DNA of 64,000 nt from DMER01 sp003451645 (lineage in GTDB: Bacteria; Pseudomonadota; Alphaproteobacteria; Micropepsales; Micropepsaceae), in NCBI GenBank assembly GCA_031976175.1, contig DALYLR010000003.1, positions 1 to 64,000 on the forward strand. The letters are read 5' to 3'. The position numbers and the translations under genes were made by a program. Shown here one piece after another: positions 34,048-42,352 of the stretch; the stretch's first letter is position 1, and the number at the start of each line of letters is the position of its first letter. The notes under the pieces were generated by a model. It saw only the letters and a list, made by a program, of their open reading frames with translations, searched no databases and was not told the origin of the DNA.

Positions 34048-35745
34048 ATGCGTATTCCGTTGTCCATGCTCCTCGGTATCGCTGCGACCGCGTGTATCGT
34101 CGCCCCCCAGGCAACAGCCAATTCCCCCGCCCCCAGCCGCGCCGAGATCGACGCCCAGCAAGCGCGGGTGAACCAGCTCGAAAGCGAAAGCGCGCAGATC
34201 GGCCAGGAGGCGCGAGACCTTGCCGGGACCCGCAATCTGACTCAGAAAATCAACGAGGCCAACAACACCATCAATCAGCTGCGCGTTGACTCAGACAAGC
34301 TCGAGGAGGCCGTCAAACAAGCTGGCGCCACCCAGGATGAACTCAAAGCCGTGCGCGAGGGCGCCGAAAGCGGCGAGATCATTGGTGCTTCAGACGTTGC
34401 CGAAGAGGGCGCAGAGAAGGCGTTGGAGAAAGCCGCGGGCAAGGTCGTCGGCGCGGTGAGCCGCAGGGTCATCAGTGTCGTAGGTATTGTTTTCGATGTT
34501 CTGGAATATGGCGGCAAGTTTTACTACCGCCGCCGCACGGTCAACAGCCTCGAAGAAAACGAGCAGCTCAACGACGCGACCCGGCGCGAGTTGATTGGTT
34601 TGTGGAGCGCCGTCATCAAGCAAACCAACGATCTGATCGCCAAGAAGAAGGCGATGGAGGATCTGCGCGAGCGCGACCGCGACAACTTCCGCCAGCTTGC
34701 AACCGAGCGCCAAAAGCTCGACCAGATGAAGGCCGCCCGCAACACGCCGCGTGACACTGATGCCGCCGGCGACGCGGTGCTTCAGGCCGAGGAGGATGCG
34801 GAAAGGGCCAAGCGCCGCAAACTGAGCGTGCGCCCCTCCAACATCTCCCTCAGCGGCGCGTATATGTTTGGCGAATGGCAGGGCCCGCGGCCGATCTATA
34901 TTGGCACCGAGAACAATCTCCAAGTTCAGTTCTTCGGCGTGGAGGGTCTTGAGACGGACGACAATTTCGACGGCTTTGACGGCCATGTGGCCTTTGGCGT
35001 CGACGAGGGCAGCGCGGTGATCCTGGGCGCCATGCACAACACCGTCTCTTTTGGCTCCGCACGCGAGGAGTTTGATCCTTTGGGCCAGCGCCTGTTGCTG
35101 CCTGGTGTTGAGACCCCGGGCCTGGCGTTGGGTTCAGGGGTGGCCGAAGGGACGGCAGGAGGCTTCAATGTGGTGCGCAATTTGCACTATCGCTTCGAGG
35201 CGGATCAAACCACCGCCTATGGCGCCTTTGTGCGGACCTATGATGGAGCGGATGGGACCTTTGCCCTTTATGGCGGTCTCAGCTTTACGCAAGGCAGTCA
35301 AACCCAAAGCCTGACCGGCGACATTCCGGGCTACGGCGCAGCCTTTTCCTTCCGCTATGATACCGATCTGGACATCAACGCCACGCGCGCGATCCTTGGC
35401 GCACGGGTGACGCTGGAGCCCTTCGACGACGCGCCCTGGTTCCATGTCAACGCTGGTGTCACCCTGGCGGGCGGCTTTGCCCATGCCGATGGGCCCGACC
35501 GGCGCATCGTCAACAACACGACCGAGACGCTTGACCTCGACCGCAACGAGACCGTCTTTGGCGTGAGTGTTGGTGCGGGCCTTGAGGCCGATGTGTGTGA
35601 GAGCGCCACCCTCTTTGCCAATTACCGCTATGGTGAAGACACCCTGACGCCAATTGTGACCCGCCATGATGATGGCCCGAGCCGCCTGGATTTCGAGCGC
35701 GCCGTCACCCACACGGTCATGCTTGGCGTGCGGTATGAGTTTTAG
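34048..35745 (+). CDS. Outer-membrane beta-barrel protein with N-terminal coiled coils
   Basis: 565 residues. A signal peptide (to about Ala25) is followed by coiled-coil stretches (about 30-100 and 180-250) around a Gly/Ala/Val hydrophobic segment (AAGKVVGAVSRRVISVVGIVFDV, about 130-155). From about 270 on, alternating strands form an autotransporter-like or porin-like barrel ending in VRYEF, the aromatic C-terminal signature recognised by BamA. The ATG at 34048 has CAGGGAGG upstream. Surface adhesin or envelope-spanning role is inferred. No family named. Confidence 0.75.
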   Translation: MRIPLSMLLGIAATACIVAPQATANSPAPSRAEIDAQQARVNQLESESAQIGQEARDLAGTRNLTQKINEANNTINQLRVDSDKLEEAVKQAGATQDELKAVREGAESGEIIGASDVAEEGAEKALEKAAGKVVGAVSRRVISVVGIVFDVLEYGGKFYYRRRTVNSLEENEQLNDATRRELIGLWSAVIKQTNDLIAKKKAMEDLRERDRDNFRQLATERQKLDQMKAARNTPRDTDAAGDAVLQAEEDAERAKRRKLSVRPSNISLSGAYMFGEWQGPRPIYIGTENNLQVQFFGVEGLETDDNFDGFDGHVAFGVDEGSAVILGAMHNTVSFGSAREEFDPLGQRLLLPGVETPGLALGSGVAEGTAGGFNVVRNLHYRFEADQTTAYGAFVRTYDGADGTFALYGGLSFTQGSQTQSLTGDIPGYGAAFSFRYDTDLDINATRAILGARVTLEPFDDAPWFHVNAGVTLAGGFAHADGPDRRIVNNTTETLDLDRNETVFGVSVGAGLEADVCESATLFANYRYGEDTLTPIVTRHDDGPSRLDFERAVTHTVMLGVRYEF

Positions 35746-35772
35746 CGCGGCGGGCTGAAAGGTGCTCCTGCC

Positions 35773-36273
35773 TTAAGGCTTGACGATCTCTTCGAAATCA
35801 TCGGCCGCGCGCAGGAAATAGGTGATGTTCTCGCGCAGGTTCCGCCCGTTGATCCCGCCGGTCAGGTGTAGCTGGTGCTCCAGCCCCACCATGCCTTTAT
35901 CGGGGGTGATGTAGCCGCGGCCAAAGACTTTCTCCAGATGAAAGCGGTTCAGGTCATCCGCGGTGCGGCCTTTGTTATTCTTCCACAGAATGCGGAACTG
36001 CACCTGCGTGCAGGGCGCGGTCGCGCGGGCTTCATCCGTACACGAATAAAGGAAGGCGTTGAACAGCTCGCCCTCCTTGGTTGTCACCGAAAGCCAGGGA
36101 ATCCCGCCGGGCTCGGTCGTGTCTTTGACCGTCATGCCCATGGAGGTGAAAATCGCCGAGAGCCCGCTGCGCGACAGATCGTGCACCGGTGCATGGCGCT
36201 CGAACCCTGCCTGGGCGCTTGCGCCTACGCTTAATCCCAGCACCAGCGTCAGAGCCATTCTCGCCAAGACCAT
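35773..36273 (-). CDS. YbjN-domain exported protein
   Basis: 166 residues with a signal peptide (cleavage near ASAQA). The remainder reads as a YbjN-like sensory/chaperone-fold domain (LSAIFTSMGMTVKDT, NAFLYSCTDE, VQFRILWKN, LNRFHLEKVFGRGYI). The ATG at 36273 has GGGGA eight bases upstream. It converges with the barrel protein gene. The function of secreted YbjN proteins is not established. Confidence 0.75.
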   Translation of the reverse strand: MVLARMALTLVLGLSVGASAQAGFERHAPVHDLSRSGLSAIFTSMGMTVKDTTEPGGIPWLSVTTKEGELFNAFLYSCTDEARATAPCTQVQFRILWKNNKGRTADDLNRFHLEKVFGRGYITPDKGMVGLEHQLHLTGGINGRNLRENITYFLRAADDFEEIVKP

Positions 36274-36514
36274 CGTTACATCCCCTGTTGCCAGCGTGTC
36301 GGAGCGCCAGACCCTATCCCCGCGCCGCTCGCACCGCCACATTTATACCCGCCCCTCGCGGGCGGGTCGAAAAATTGCGTTCTACAATTTTTCGGGGCGG
36401 GGGCGCTTGGGATGCAGCGGCAATTCCGACCGATAGAGGAGGGCACACAGACCCGGTTCCCGCTGGTAAGCAGGCCGATCACACAGCGCAGGAAGCACTC
36501 AAGCTAATGATGGG

Positions 36515-39049
36515 TTAGGGCTTTGGCCGCTCCTGAAGCTTCTTGGCGGCCTCTGCAGCAAACTCCCACTCTGCGGTAATTGCTCGCTCTTCAAATTCCT
36601 TTTGTTCGATTGCCCAGGCGTCGGCTTCATCGCTTGCGCGCAACAAAAAATCATATTGGCGATCGCTCAATTGTCGTGCTGCTTCACATGTGACGAGACT
36701 GTCCTTCGGCGCTTCACGAGCCGTTTTGAACTCTTGTAACCATTGTTTCCTCACGCTCGATGGCAGAACGCCGAAGACTGGTTGCCCCCTTGGTCCGCCC
36801 GGATACGAGTATACTCTGTAGGAAATAAGCTTCAAAGAGAATAAGCCGAATGTTCCTTGCTCTTTATCACAGATCATTTTGTATAAATTTTGCACTACGT
36901 CATTGTTTTTGTTGTCAAACACTGGTGCCCACTGTATAGGTGGCTCCTCGAAACCACGATCGTCGCGACTACTAAATTTTTCAGTAGACGCCTTCTCTTT
37001 TGTTGCTGCCGCATCAGCGGAAGATCTTACATCAGCTCGTAAAAGCAATAAGCGGTCCAGATCCCTTAGCAGTTCAGGTTTTCGAGGTCCGTCAGGGACT
37101 ACGTTCTTGATTACATCCTCCAGATCATCCTCTACAAAGGACAACTCCCCCTCTAATGCACGCTTTGCATCGACGACGGGCGTCCGCAGGACAATCATCT
37201 TTGATAGATCGAGAGATCCACGGGTCTCCCAAGCCGATCCGCCATCAATAATGACTATAGAACTGTTGCCAAGCTCAGAGACGCGTGCGCCATCCAGAGC
37301 TACGTTGTTGAATATAGAATACCCAATTATAGCATCTAGGTTCACTAATCGCATGTCCACTTCATTGAGCTGTGCCCTAATGAGGTTTGAAGCGATCATA
37401 GACGCACCTTGAAGCTTCGCCAACGTAATCCTGGTGAAATTTAAGTTTGCTTCATTAAGGTTCGCCCCGTGCATTTCGGTACCATACAAGCTTGCGCCTT
37501 CAAGGGATGCGCCCCGGAACGATGCGCCATGCATTTTTGTCTGATACAAGTCTGAATAAGCCAACTGCGCAGAGTCGAACCGCGCCGAAATCAGCCATGT
37601 TTGATCTAGTTTCGAGGCTGTCAGGTCTGCGTCTCGAAAATCTGACATGGTCAAGTCTGTCTCTGTAAAGTCAGCGGCGCGCAGTCGGCGGCCCTCGAAA
37701 TCTCTCGAGAATCGTTCAGAGGCACTATCTCGGCCTCCAGCGGCGTCCGTTTGCTCTGGCGCTGCCGATGGGCTCAAATTCTTCTCTGCGGCCATAACAG
37801 CGGTACCATTTCGGCTTGTAACGCTGACCGGCGATCTCCTGGACTTCATTCGTTCATATTCTCGAGCACGCGCAGATTTCAGCTGTTTAACCAATTCTTG
37901 ATCGACCAGAACTTGCTTCCGCAACACCAGTCTATTGTCAAAGAAATTCCAGACCTTGAATGGCCCATAGGGTTCGTCCTGTGCCGAATAACCAAATAAA
38001 TGACCAAGTAAAAGTTCAACCTGCCTGCTCGAATACCGGAGAGTTTGGTTCACGCCGTCAGAACATGTTGACAGCTCGACCGCGACTGGGATCCTCTTGC
38101 CGTATAGGTCTGTACGAAACTCTCCCTTCTTTGCGCCACGCACGGGATCGTCTGCATCATAACGCTCATACTCAACGATGCCATCACATGGAAAACTGGC
38201 AGATAGTGTGAGGAGCGCCACCAAAAGCGTAGCCGGTCCGATCAACACGCCCTTTGCGGCTGCGCCTGGGGTTTTGAGACTGAAATGCGGCAGCCGCAAA
38301 AACCTCTCCCCCCGATACCACCGGTAGGATGGCCACAGCATCAACACCATCGCGACATCCATCCACACTGCGACGCGGTGCCACCAGGTGATCTCATCGC
38401 TCTGGTAGGGCAGGAACATCAGCTGAAACAGGAACAGCACCGCGATCGGAGCAAGCGCCACCGTGGTCAGCGCGATGATCGCATAGAGCACCCCGAGGGC
38501 CCCTTCCCGCTCCCGTTTGGGGCCTACGAGCAATAAGGCAAAGAGTGCATTGCCAAGCCGGCTGCGCAGCTTGTCTCGTTCGGCCTCCGATAAGGGCTCT
38601 CCCACTTCAGTCTTCAAGCCGGTCAGCGCTGCGTCAAACGCCGGGACTGTGCGGGCCAGCGCGATGAGCATCGCCAACAGGTATAGATGCATGATCAGCA
38701 GAAGTGCTGGACCCACAACCGCATAGCCAATCAAAGGAATAGTCAGGTCAACCAGCGGCAGCTTCACGCCTTCTTGCAGCAGAAGCATCTTGTGGCTGAC
38801 ATTGGCAGTGGTGACCGCAAAGGTCAGCATCACCGTTATGAAAGCGATCCACAAATATTGAATGCGTTGTGCCGTGCCCGATAAGGTATCAAGGGCGGTC
38901 TCAAAGGCGAATTCTGCATCATTCCGGGCGAAGACGGTTCCACGGCCAGGCGCGTCGCCGCCTGCTAATTGCGGAGGATGGTTCACCCAAGGAAACCTTA
39001 CAAACCCTCCGCGCCGCGCCTTCTTTCTCTGCTCGCCCTCGCCGCTCAT
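36515..39049 (-). CDS. Multi-pass membrane protein with pentapeptide repeats
   Basis: 844 residues. About five transmembrane helices occupy residues 65-290. A soluble linker follows, then pentapeptide repeats of A(D/N)LxxS/A type (about 470-585: RAADFTETDLTMSDFRDADLTASKL). The C-terminal 250 residues are charged and helical without a known motif. The repeats form a right-handed quadrilateral beta-helix; role unknown. The ATG at 39049 follows AAGGGGGG. Roughly 36540-38060, encoding the soluble part, is clearly lower in GC than the membrane-encoding part, so the gene may be mosaic. Confidence 0.8.
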   Translation of the reverse strand: MSGEGEQRKKARRGGFVRFPWVNHPPQLAGGDAPGRGTVFARNDAEFAFETALDTLSGTAQRIQYLWIAFITVMLTFAVTTANVSHKMLLLQEGVKLPLVDLTIPLIGYAVVGPALLLIMHLYLLAMLIALARTVPAFDAALTGLKTEVGEPLSEAERDKLRSRLGNALFALLLVGPKREREGALGVLYAIIALTTVALAPIAVLFLFQLMFLPYQSDEITWWHRVAVWMDVAMVLMLWPSYRWYRGERFLRLPHFSLKTPGAAAKGVLIGPATLLVALLTLSASFPCDGIVEYERYDADDPVRGAKKGEFRTDLYGKRIPVAVELSTCSDGVNQTLRYSSRQVELLLGHLFGYSAQDEPYGPFKVWNFFDNRLVLRKQVLVDQELVKQLKSARAREYERMKSRRSPVSVTSRNGTAVMAAEKNLSPSAAPEQTDAAGGRDSASERFSRDFEGRRLRAADFTETDLTMSDFRDADLTASKLDQTWLISARFDSAQLAYSDLYQTKMHGASFRGASLEGASLYGTEMHGANLNEANLNFTRITLAKLQGASMIASNLIRAQLNEVDMRLVNLDAIIGYSIFNNVALDGARVSELGNSSIVIIDGGSAWETRGSLDLSKMIVLRTPVVDAKRALEGELSFVEDDLEDVIKNVVPDGPRKPELLRDLDRLLLLRADVRSSADAAATKEKASTEKFSSRDDRGFEEPPIQWAPVFDNKNNDVVQNLYKMICDKEQGTFGLFSLKLISYRVYSYPGGPRGQPVFGVLPSSVRKQWLQEFKTAREAPKDSLVTCEAARQLSDRQYDFLLRASDEADAWAIEQKEFEERAITAEWEFAAEAAKKLQERPKP

Positions 39050-39484
39050 CACAGCCCCCCTTAGCACGAACGGAATGCTACCTTAACATTGCGCCACAGT
39101 GGAGGGGAAAGCAGCGGTGTTGCGGCCTAACCCACACTGGTGCGGGTCTCTTCGGACTGTGGCGGGTCTCAAACGACGGTGGCCTCAAGCGCTCAGCCGA
39201 AGGAGAAAGATCGCGCCACACTTTAGAATGATTGTAATAGACGATACATTCTTTTTCCGCCCCCCTCACGCCTTCCTTTAGGCTGCGTGGGTGATTGGGA
39301 CTGTGGAGGCAAAAAAGAACGGAGCAAAACGCGCGCAAATCGGACGAAAAATGGCGAAAATCAGCCACTTTTGTCTTTGATTTCTGTTTCGTTTTGTTTC
39401 GCTGGCGTTACGTTTTGTTACGTTGCGGGCCTGATTTTCAGCCCAGAACGGCTCGATCTGTGACGCTGTGTTACGCTGAGCAGG
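39050..39484. other. 435-base intergenic region
   Basis: No gene supported. Near 39407-39425 the sequence GTTACGTTTTGTTACGTTG holds two direct GTTACG copies, preceded by GTTTCGTTTTGTTTCG. The 12-mer GTTACGTTTTGT also occurs, on the minus strand, in the region before rpoH. The rest is unremarkable. Confidence 0.4.
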
Positions 39485-40324
39485 CTAAATCGCCGCCTGC
39501 AAGGACGAGGCGGCCGCCGTCTTGGCATAGATGCCGCGCGCACCCTCAACGGGTGCAAAGGCCGTCGTCAGTCCGATGACCGTCTCCGCCGCGCCCAGGA
39601 CCAGGTAGCCATCATGGGCGAGCAATTTCGCCATGCGCTCCAGGATGTCTTTCTTGGCCGGTTGATCGAAATAGATCAAAACATTGCGGCAATAGATGAC
39701 ATCATAGGTCAAATGGCCCCGAAAGGGCTCCAAAAGGTTGGCTTGACGGTATTTGACCGCGTTGCGGATGTCCGGCTTGATCCGCCACTGCTCGCCCTCC
39801 TTCTCGAAGTGCTTGACGAGCATCTGGATCGGCAGGCCGCGCTGGACCTCAAACTGGCTGTAGAGGCCGTCTGTGGCCCTGGCGAGGACCTCGGTCGACA
39901 GATCGGTGCCGACGATCTCCACGGCCCAGCCCTGGGCGCTGAGGGCCTTGTCCTTGAGGATCATAGCCAGCGAATAGGGCTCCTGGCCCGTCGAGGCTGC
40001 GGCGCACCAAATCCGCAGACGCTTCTGGCCTGCGCGCGCCTTCATGAGCGCGGGCAGCATCATGCGCTCGAACTGTTCAAAGGGCGTCTTGTCGCGGAAG
40101 AAGAACGACTCATTCGTCGTCATCGCCTCGACGACCGCCTTGCTGACCGTCTCGTCGCCGCCGCTGCGCAGCTTGAGGATCAAGGCCGTCAGATCGGGCA
40201 GATTGAAGCGCCGCGCCACGGGCGTCAGGCGGCTGTCGAGCAGATATTGCTTGTCGGGCGTGAGCACGAGGCCTGACTTCTGCTTGAGGTATTGCGCGAT
40301 AAAGTCGAACTCCGCCGGCGTCAT
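39485..40324 (-). CDS. cheR: CheR, chemoreceptor glutamate methyltransferase
   Basis: 279 residues. It methylates receptor glutamates with SAM during adaptation. The N-terminal helical domain contains AMTTNESFFFRD, and the SAM site is RIWCAAASTGQEPYSLAM. DVIYCRNVLIYFD is the family signature. The ATG at 40324 overlaps the cheB stop by four bases. It is the last gene of the chemotaxis block. Confidence 0.96.
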   Translation of the reverse strand: MTPAEFDFIAQYLKQKSGLVLTPDKQYLLDSRLTPVARRFNLPDLTALILKLRSGGDETVSKAVVEAMTTNESFFFRDKTPFEQFERMMLPALMKARAGQKRLRIWCAAASTGQEPYSLAMILKDKALSAQGWAVEIVGTDLSTEVLARATDGLYSQFEVQRGLPIQMLVKHFEKEGEQWRIKPDIRNAVKYRQANLLEPFRGHLTYDVIYCRNVLIYFDQPAKKDILERMAKLLAHDGYLVLGAAETVIGLTTAFAPVEGARGIYAKTAAASSLQAAI

Positions 40325-41454
40325 GGCTTGCCCCCTGAAATGATTTTGGCGGCTTCCCCAGCCAGCGCTTTGAGCGGATAGATGCCGCTCGCAAGACCTG
40401 CCTGCGCAACGGCGCCTGGCATCCCCCACACGATGCTGCTGGCCTCGTCCTGCACGATGACGGTGCCCGCTGCCGCCGCTATCGCCTGGGCGCCATTGCG
40501 GCCATCGTGGCCCATGCCGGTGAGGACAACGCCTAGCGTGGCGGCGCCATAGACGGCGGCTGCGCTGCGGAACATCGGATCGACTGCGGGCCTGCAGTAA
40601 TTCTCAGGCGGACCGGCGTTGAGCTGCGCCACGCCGTCCGCGCCTTTGCGCTGGACGAGCAGGTGCTTGTCGCCTGGCGCCACATAGATGTGATCGGGTT
40701 GCAGCACCGCGCCATCCCGCGCCTCTTGCGACGGCCGCTGGGCTGCTCTGCCCAAATGTTCGGCCAGAATGGTCGTGAATTTCGGCGGCATGTGCTGCGT
40801 GACCAGGATGGGCAGACCGATCTTGCGCGGCAGTGCCTCAAAGAGCGCGTTGAGGGCTTGTGGCCCACCGGTCGATGACCCAATGCACAGAACCTTAGGC
40901 CGCACGGCGGAGATGGGCCGCAACACGCGCGAGCCGGTGCTTGGTCCCGAGGGTCCATGCTCTTTGCCCGCAACCGCAGACACTGAATGGCTCACCTGCT
41001 TTGGCTGGCCCAGCGCCCGGATTTTCTGGATCAGCTCGCGCCGGTATTGTTCGCCGGCATCGGCCGCGGCGACGCTGCTGGGCTTTCCGATCGTGTCCGT
41101 CGCGCCCATGGTGAGGGCTCGCAGCGAAACTTCCGCGCTCGCCAATGTCAGGGTCGAGGCCATGATGATCTTAGCGGCTGGCGCCTTGGCCAGCAGCAAC
41201 GGAAGCGCGGTCAGCCCATCCATCTCTGGCATTTCGATGTCGAGAACAATCACGTCCGGCTGCGCACGCTCAACCGCGCCGACCGCGATCTTGCCGTTCA
41301 TGCAGCTAGCGGCGATGACGATCCCAGCCTCGCTTGAGAGCCAGCGCGCGACCATGCCGCGCACGACTGCTGAGTCGTCGACCAGCATCACGCGGATGGG
41401 ATGCGCAACAAGATGCGGAGCGCCGCCCGGCTTTGAGAGTGCGTCTGCGGACAT
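40321..41454 (-). CDS. cheB: CheB, receptor methylesterase/deamidase
   Basis: 377 residues. The N-terminal receiver domain has DDSAVV and phospho-acceptor Asp in VIVLDIEMPEMDG. The C-terminal esterase triad is Ser in CIGSSTGGP, His in TQHMPPKF and Asp in GMGHDGRNG. Opposes CheR; activity rises on phosphorylation by CheA. The ATG at 41454 has GAGGGCGGA upstream. It overlaps cheR by four bases. Confidence 0.96.
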   Translation of the reverse strand: MSADALSKPGGAPHLVAHPIRVMLVDDSAVVRGMVARWLSSEAGIVIAASCMNGKIAVGAVERAQPDVIVLDIEMPEMDGLTALPLLLAKAPAAKIIMASTLTLASAEVSLRALTMGATDTIGKPSSVAAADAGEQYRRELIQKIRALGQPKQVSHSVSAVAGKEHGPSGPSTGSRVLRPISAVRPKVLCIGSSTGGPQALNALFEALPRKIGLPILVTQHMPPKFTTILAEHLGRAAQRPSQEARDGAVLQPDHIYVAPGDKHLLVQRKGADGVAQLNAGPPENYCRPAVDPMFRSAAAVYGAATLGVVLTGMGHDGRNGAQAIAAAAGTVIVQDEASSIVWGMPGAVAQAGLASGIYPLKALAGEAAKIISGGKP

Positions 41455-41461
41455 TCCGCCC

Positions 41462-41836
41462 TCAGAGCAAACCGGTTTCGGTAAACTTCGCTTCCAGGAT
41501 TTCCTTGTCAAAGGGCTTCATGATGTACTCATTGGCCCCAGCCTCGATCGCCGCTGTGATGTGGTCGAGGTCATTCTCCGTCGTGCAGAACAGAACGACG
41601 GGCCGCTCGCCTTCGCTGCCCGCTCCGCCGCCACGCAAGGCCCGCAGGAACTCGAGGCCATTCATGTTCGGCATGTTCCAGTCCAAAAGGATGGCGTCCG
41701 GCATTTGCTGGCGGCAGTAGTCGAGCGCAAGCGCGCCGTCTTCGGCCTCGCCGATCTCGAACGCGAGCTCTTCAAGGATCCGGCGTGCAACTTTGCGGAT
41801 GACCCGGCTGTCATCCACGATCAAGCAATGCTTCAT
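41462..41836 (-). CDS. cheY: CheY-like single-domain response regulator
   Basis: 124 residues. Receiver with DDSRVIRK, phospho-acceptor Asp in AILLDWNMPNMNG, Thr in LFCTTEND and Lys in YIMKPFD. It probably carries the signal from CheA to the flagellar motor. It sits seven bases upstream of cheB in the same operon. Confidence 0.94.
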   Translation of the reverse strand: MKHCLIVDDSRVIRKVARRILEELAFEIGEAEDGALALDYCRQQMPDAILLDWNMPNMNGLEFLRALRGGGAGSEGERPVVLFCTTENDLDHITAAIEAGANEYIMKPFDKEILEAKFTETGLL

Positions 41837-41881
41837 CTCAGTGCCCCTCAAATCTCTAGTGCGGATACCCCCGCCGGGCCG

Positions 41882-42352
41882 TTATGCCGCCGCCAAATCA
41901 AGCTCCAGAAGAGCCGCGACATCCAAAACGACCAACAGCTTACCCTCCAACCGGTAAACACCCATTGAAACACTGCGCCATCTGGAATCGAGGTTTGCCG
42001 GATTGGCCTCAAAATCGGAGGCAGGCAGGCTTAACACTTCGCCAACCTTATCGATGATCAGTCCGTAGGATTCGCCGTTGCGCTCAATGCCCACCGCCAT
42101 CAGAGGCACGTCAGAACCGGAACGCCCAAGGCCCAAACGCGAGCGGCAGTTGATGGCGGTGACAATCCGTCCGCGGAGGTTCAAGACGCCGGCAATATCG
42201 GGATGCGCCAGCGGGACCGCTGTAATGCGCTGCGGCCGGAAGACGTCAAGAACCTGGCCAATCGGAATGCCGAACATCTGCTCGCCAACATAGACGGTGA
42301 CAAAGTCCGCCTGCTGCTGCGTTGACTCCGCGGTCTCATTTGTCGTGGTCAT
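41882..42352 (-). CDS. cheW: CheW coupling protein
   Basis: 156 residues. The CheW fold is shown by FVTVYVGEQMFGIPIGQVLDVFRPQRITAVP and IAGVLNLRGRIVTAINCRSRLGL. It links receptors to CheA. Its ATG overlaps the cheA stop by four bases. Confidence 0.95.
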   Translation of the reverse strand: MTTTNETAESTQQQADFVTVYVGEQMFGIPIGQVLDVFRPQRITAVPLAHPDIAGVLNLRGRIVTAINCRSRLGLGRSGSDVPLMAVGIERNGESYGLIIDKVGEVLSLPASDFEANPANLDSRWRSVSMGVYRLEGKLLVVLDVAALLELDLAAA

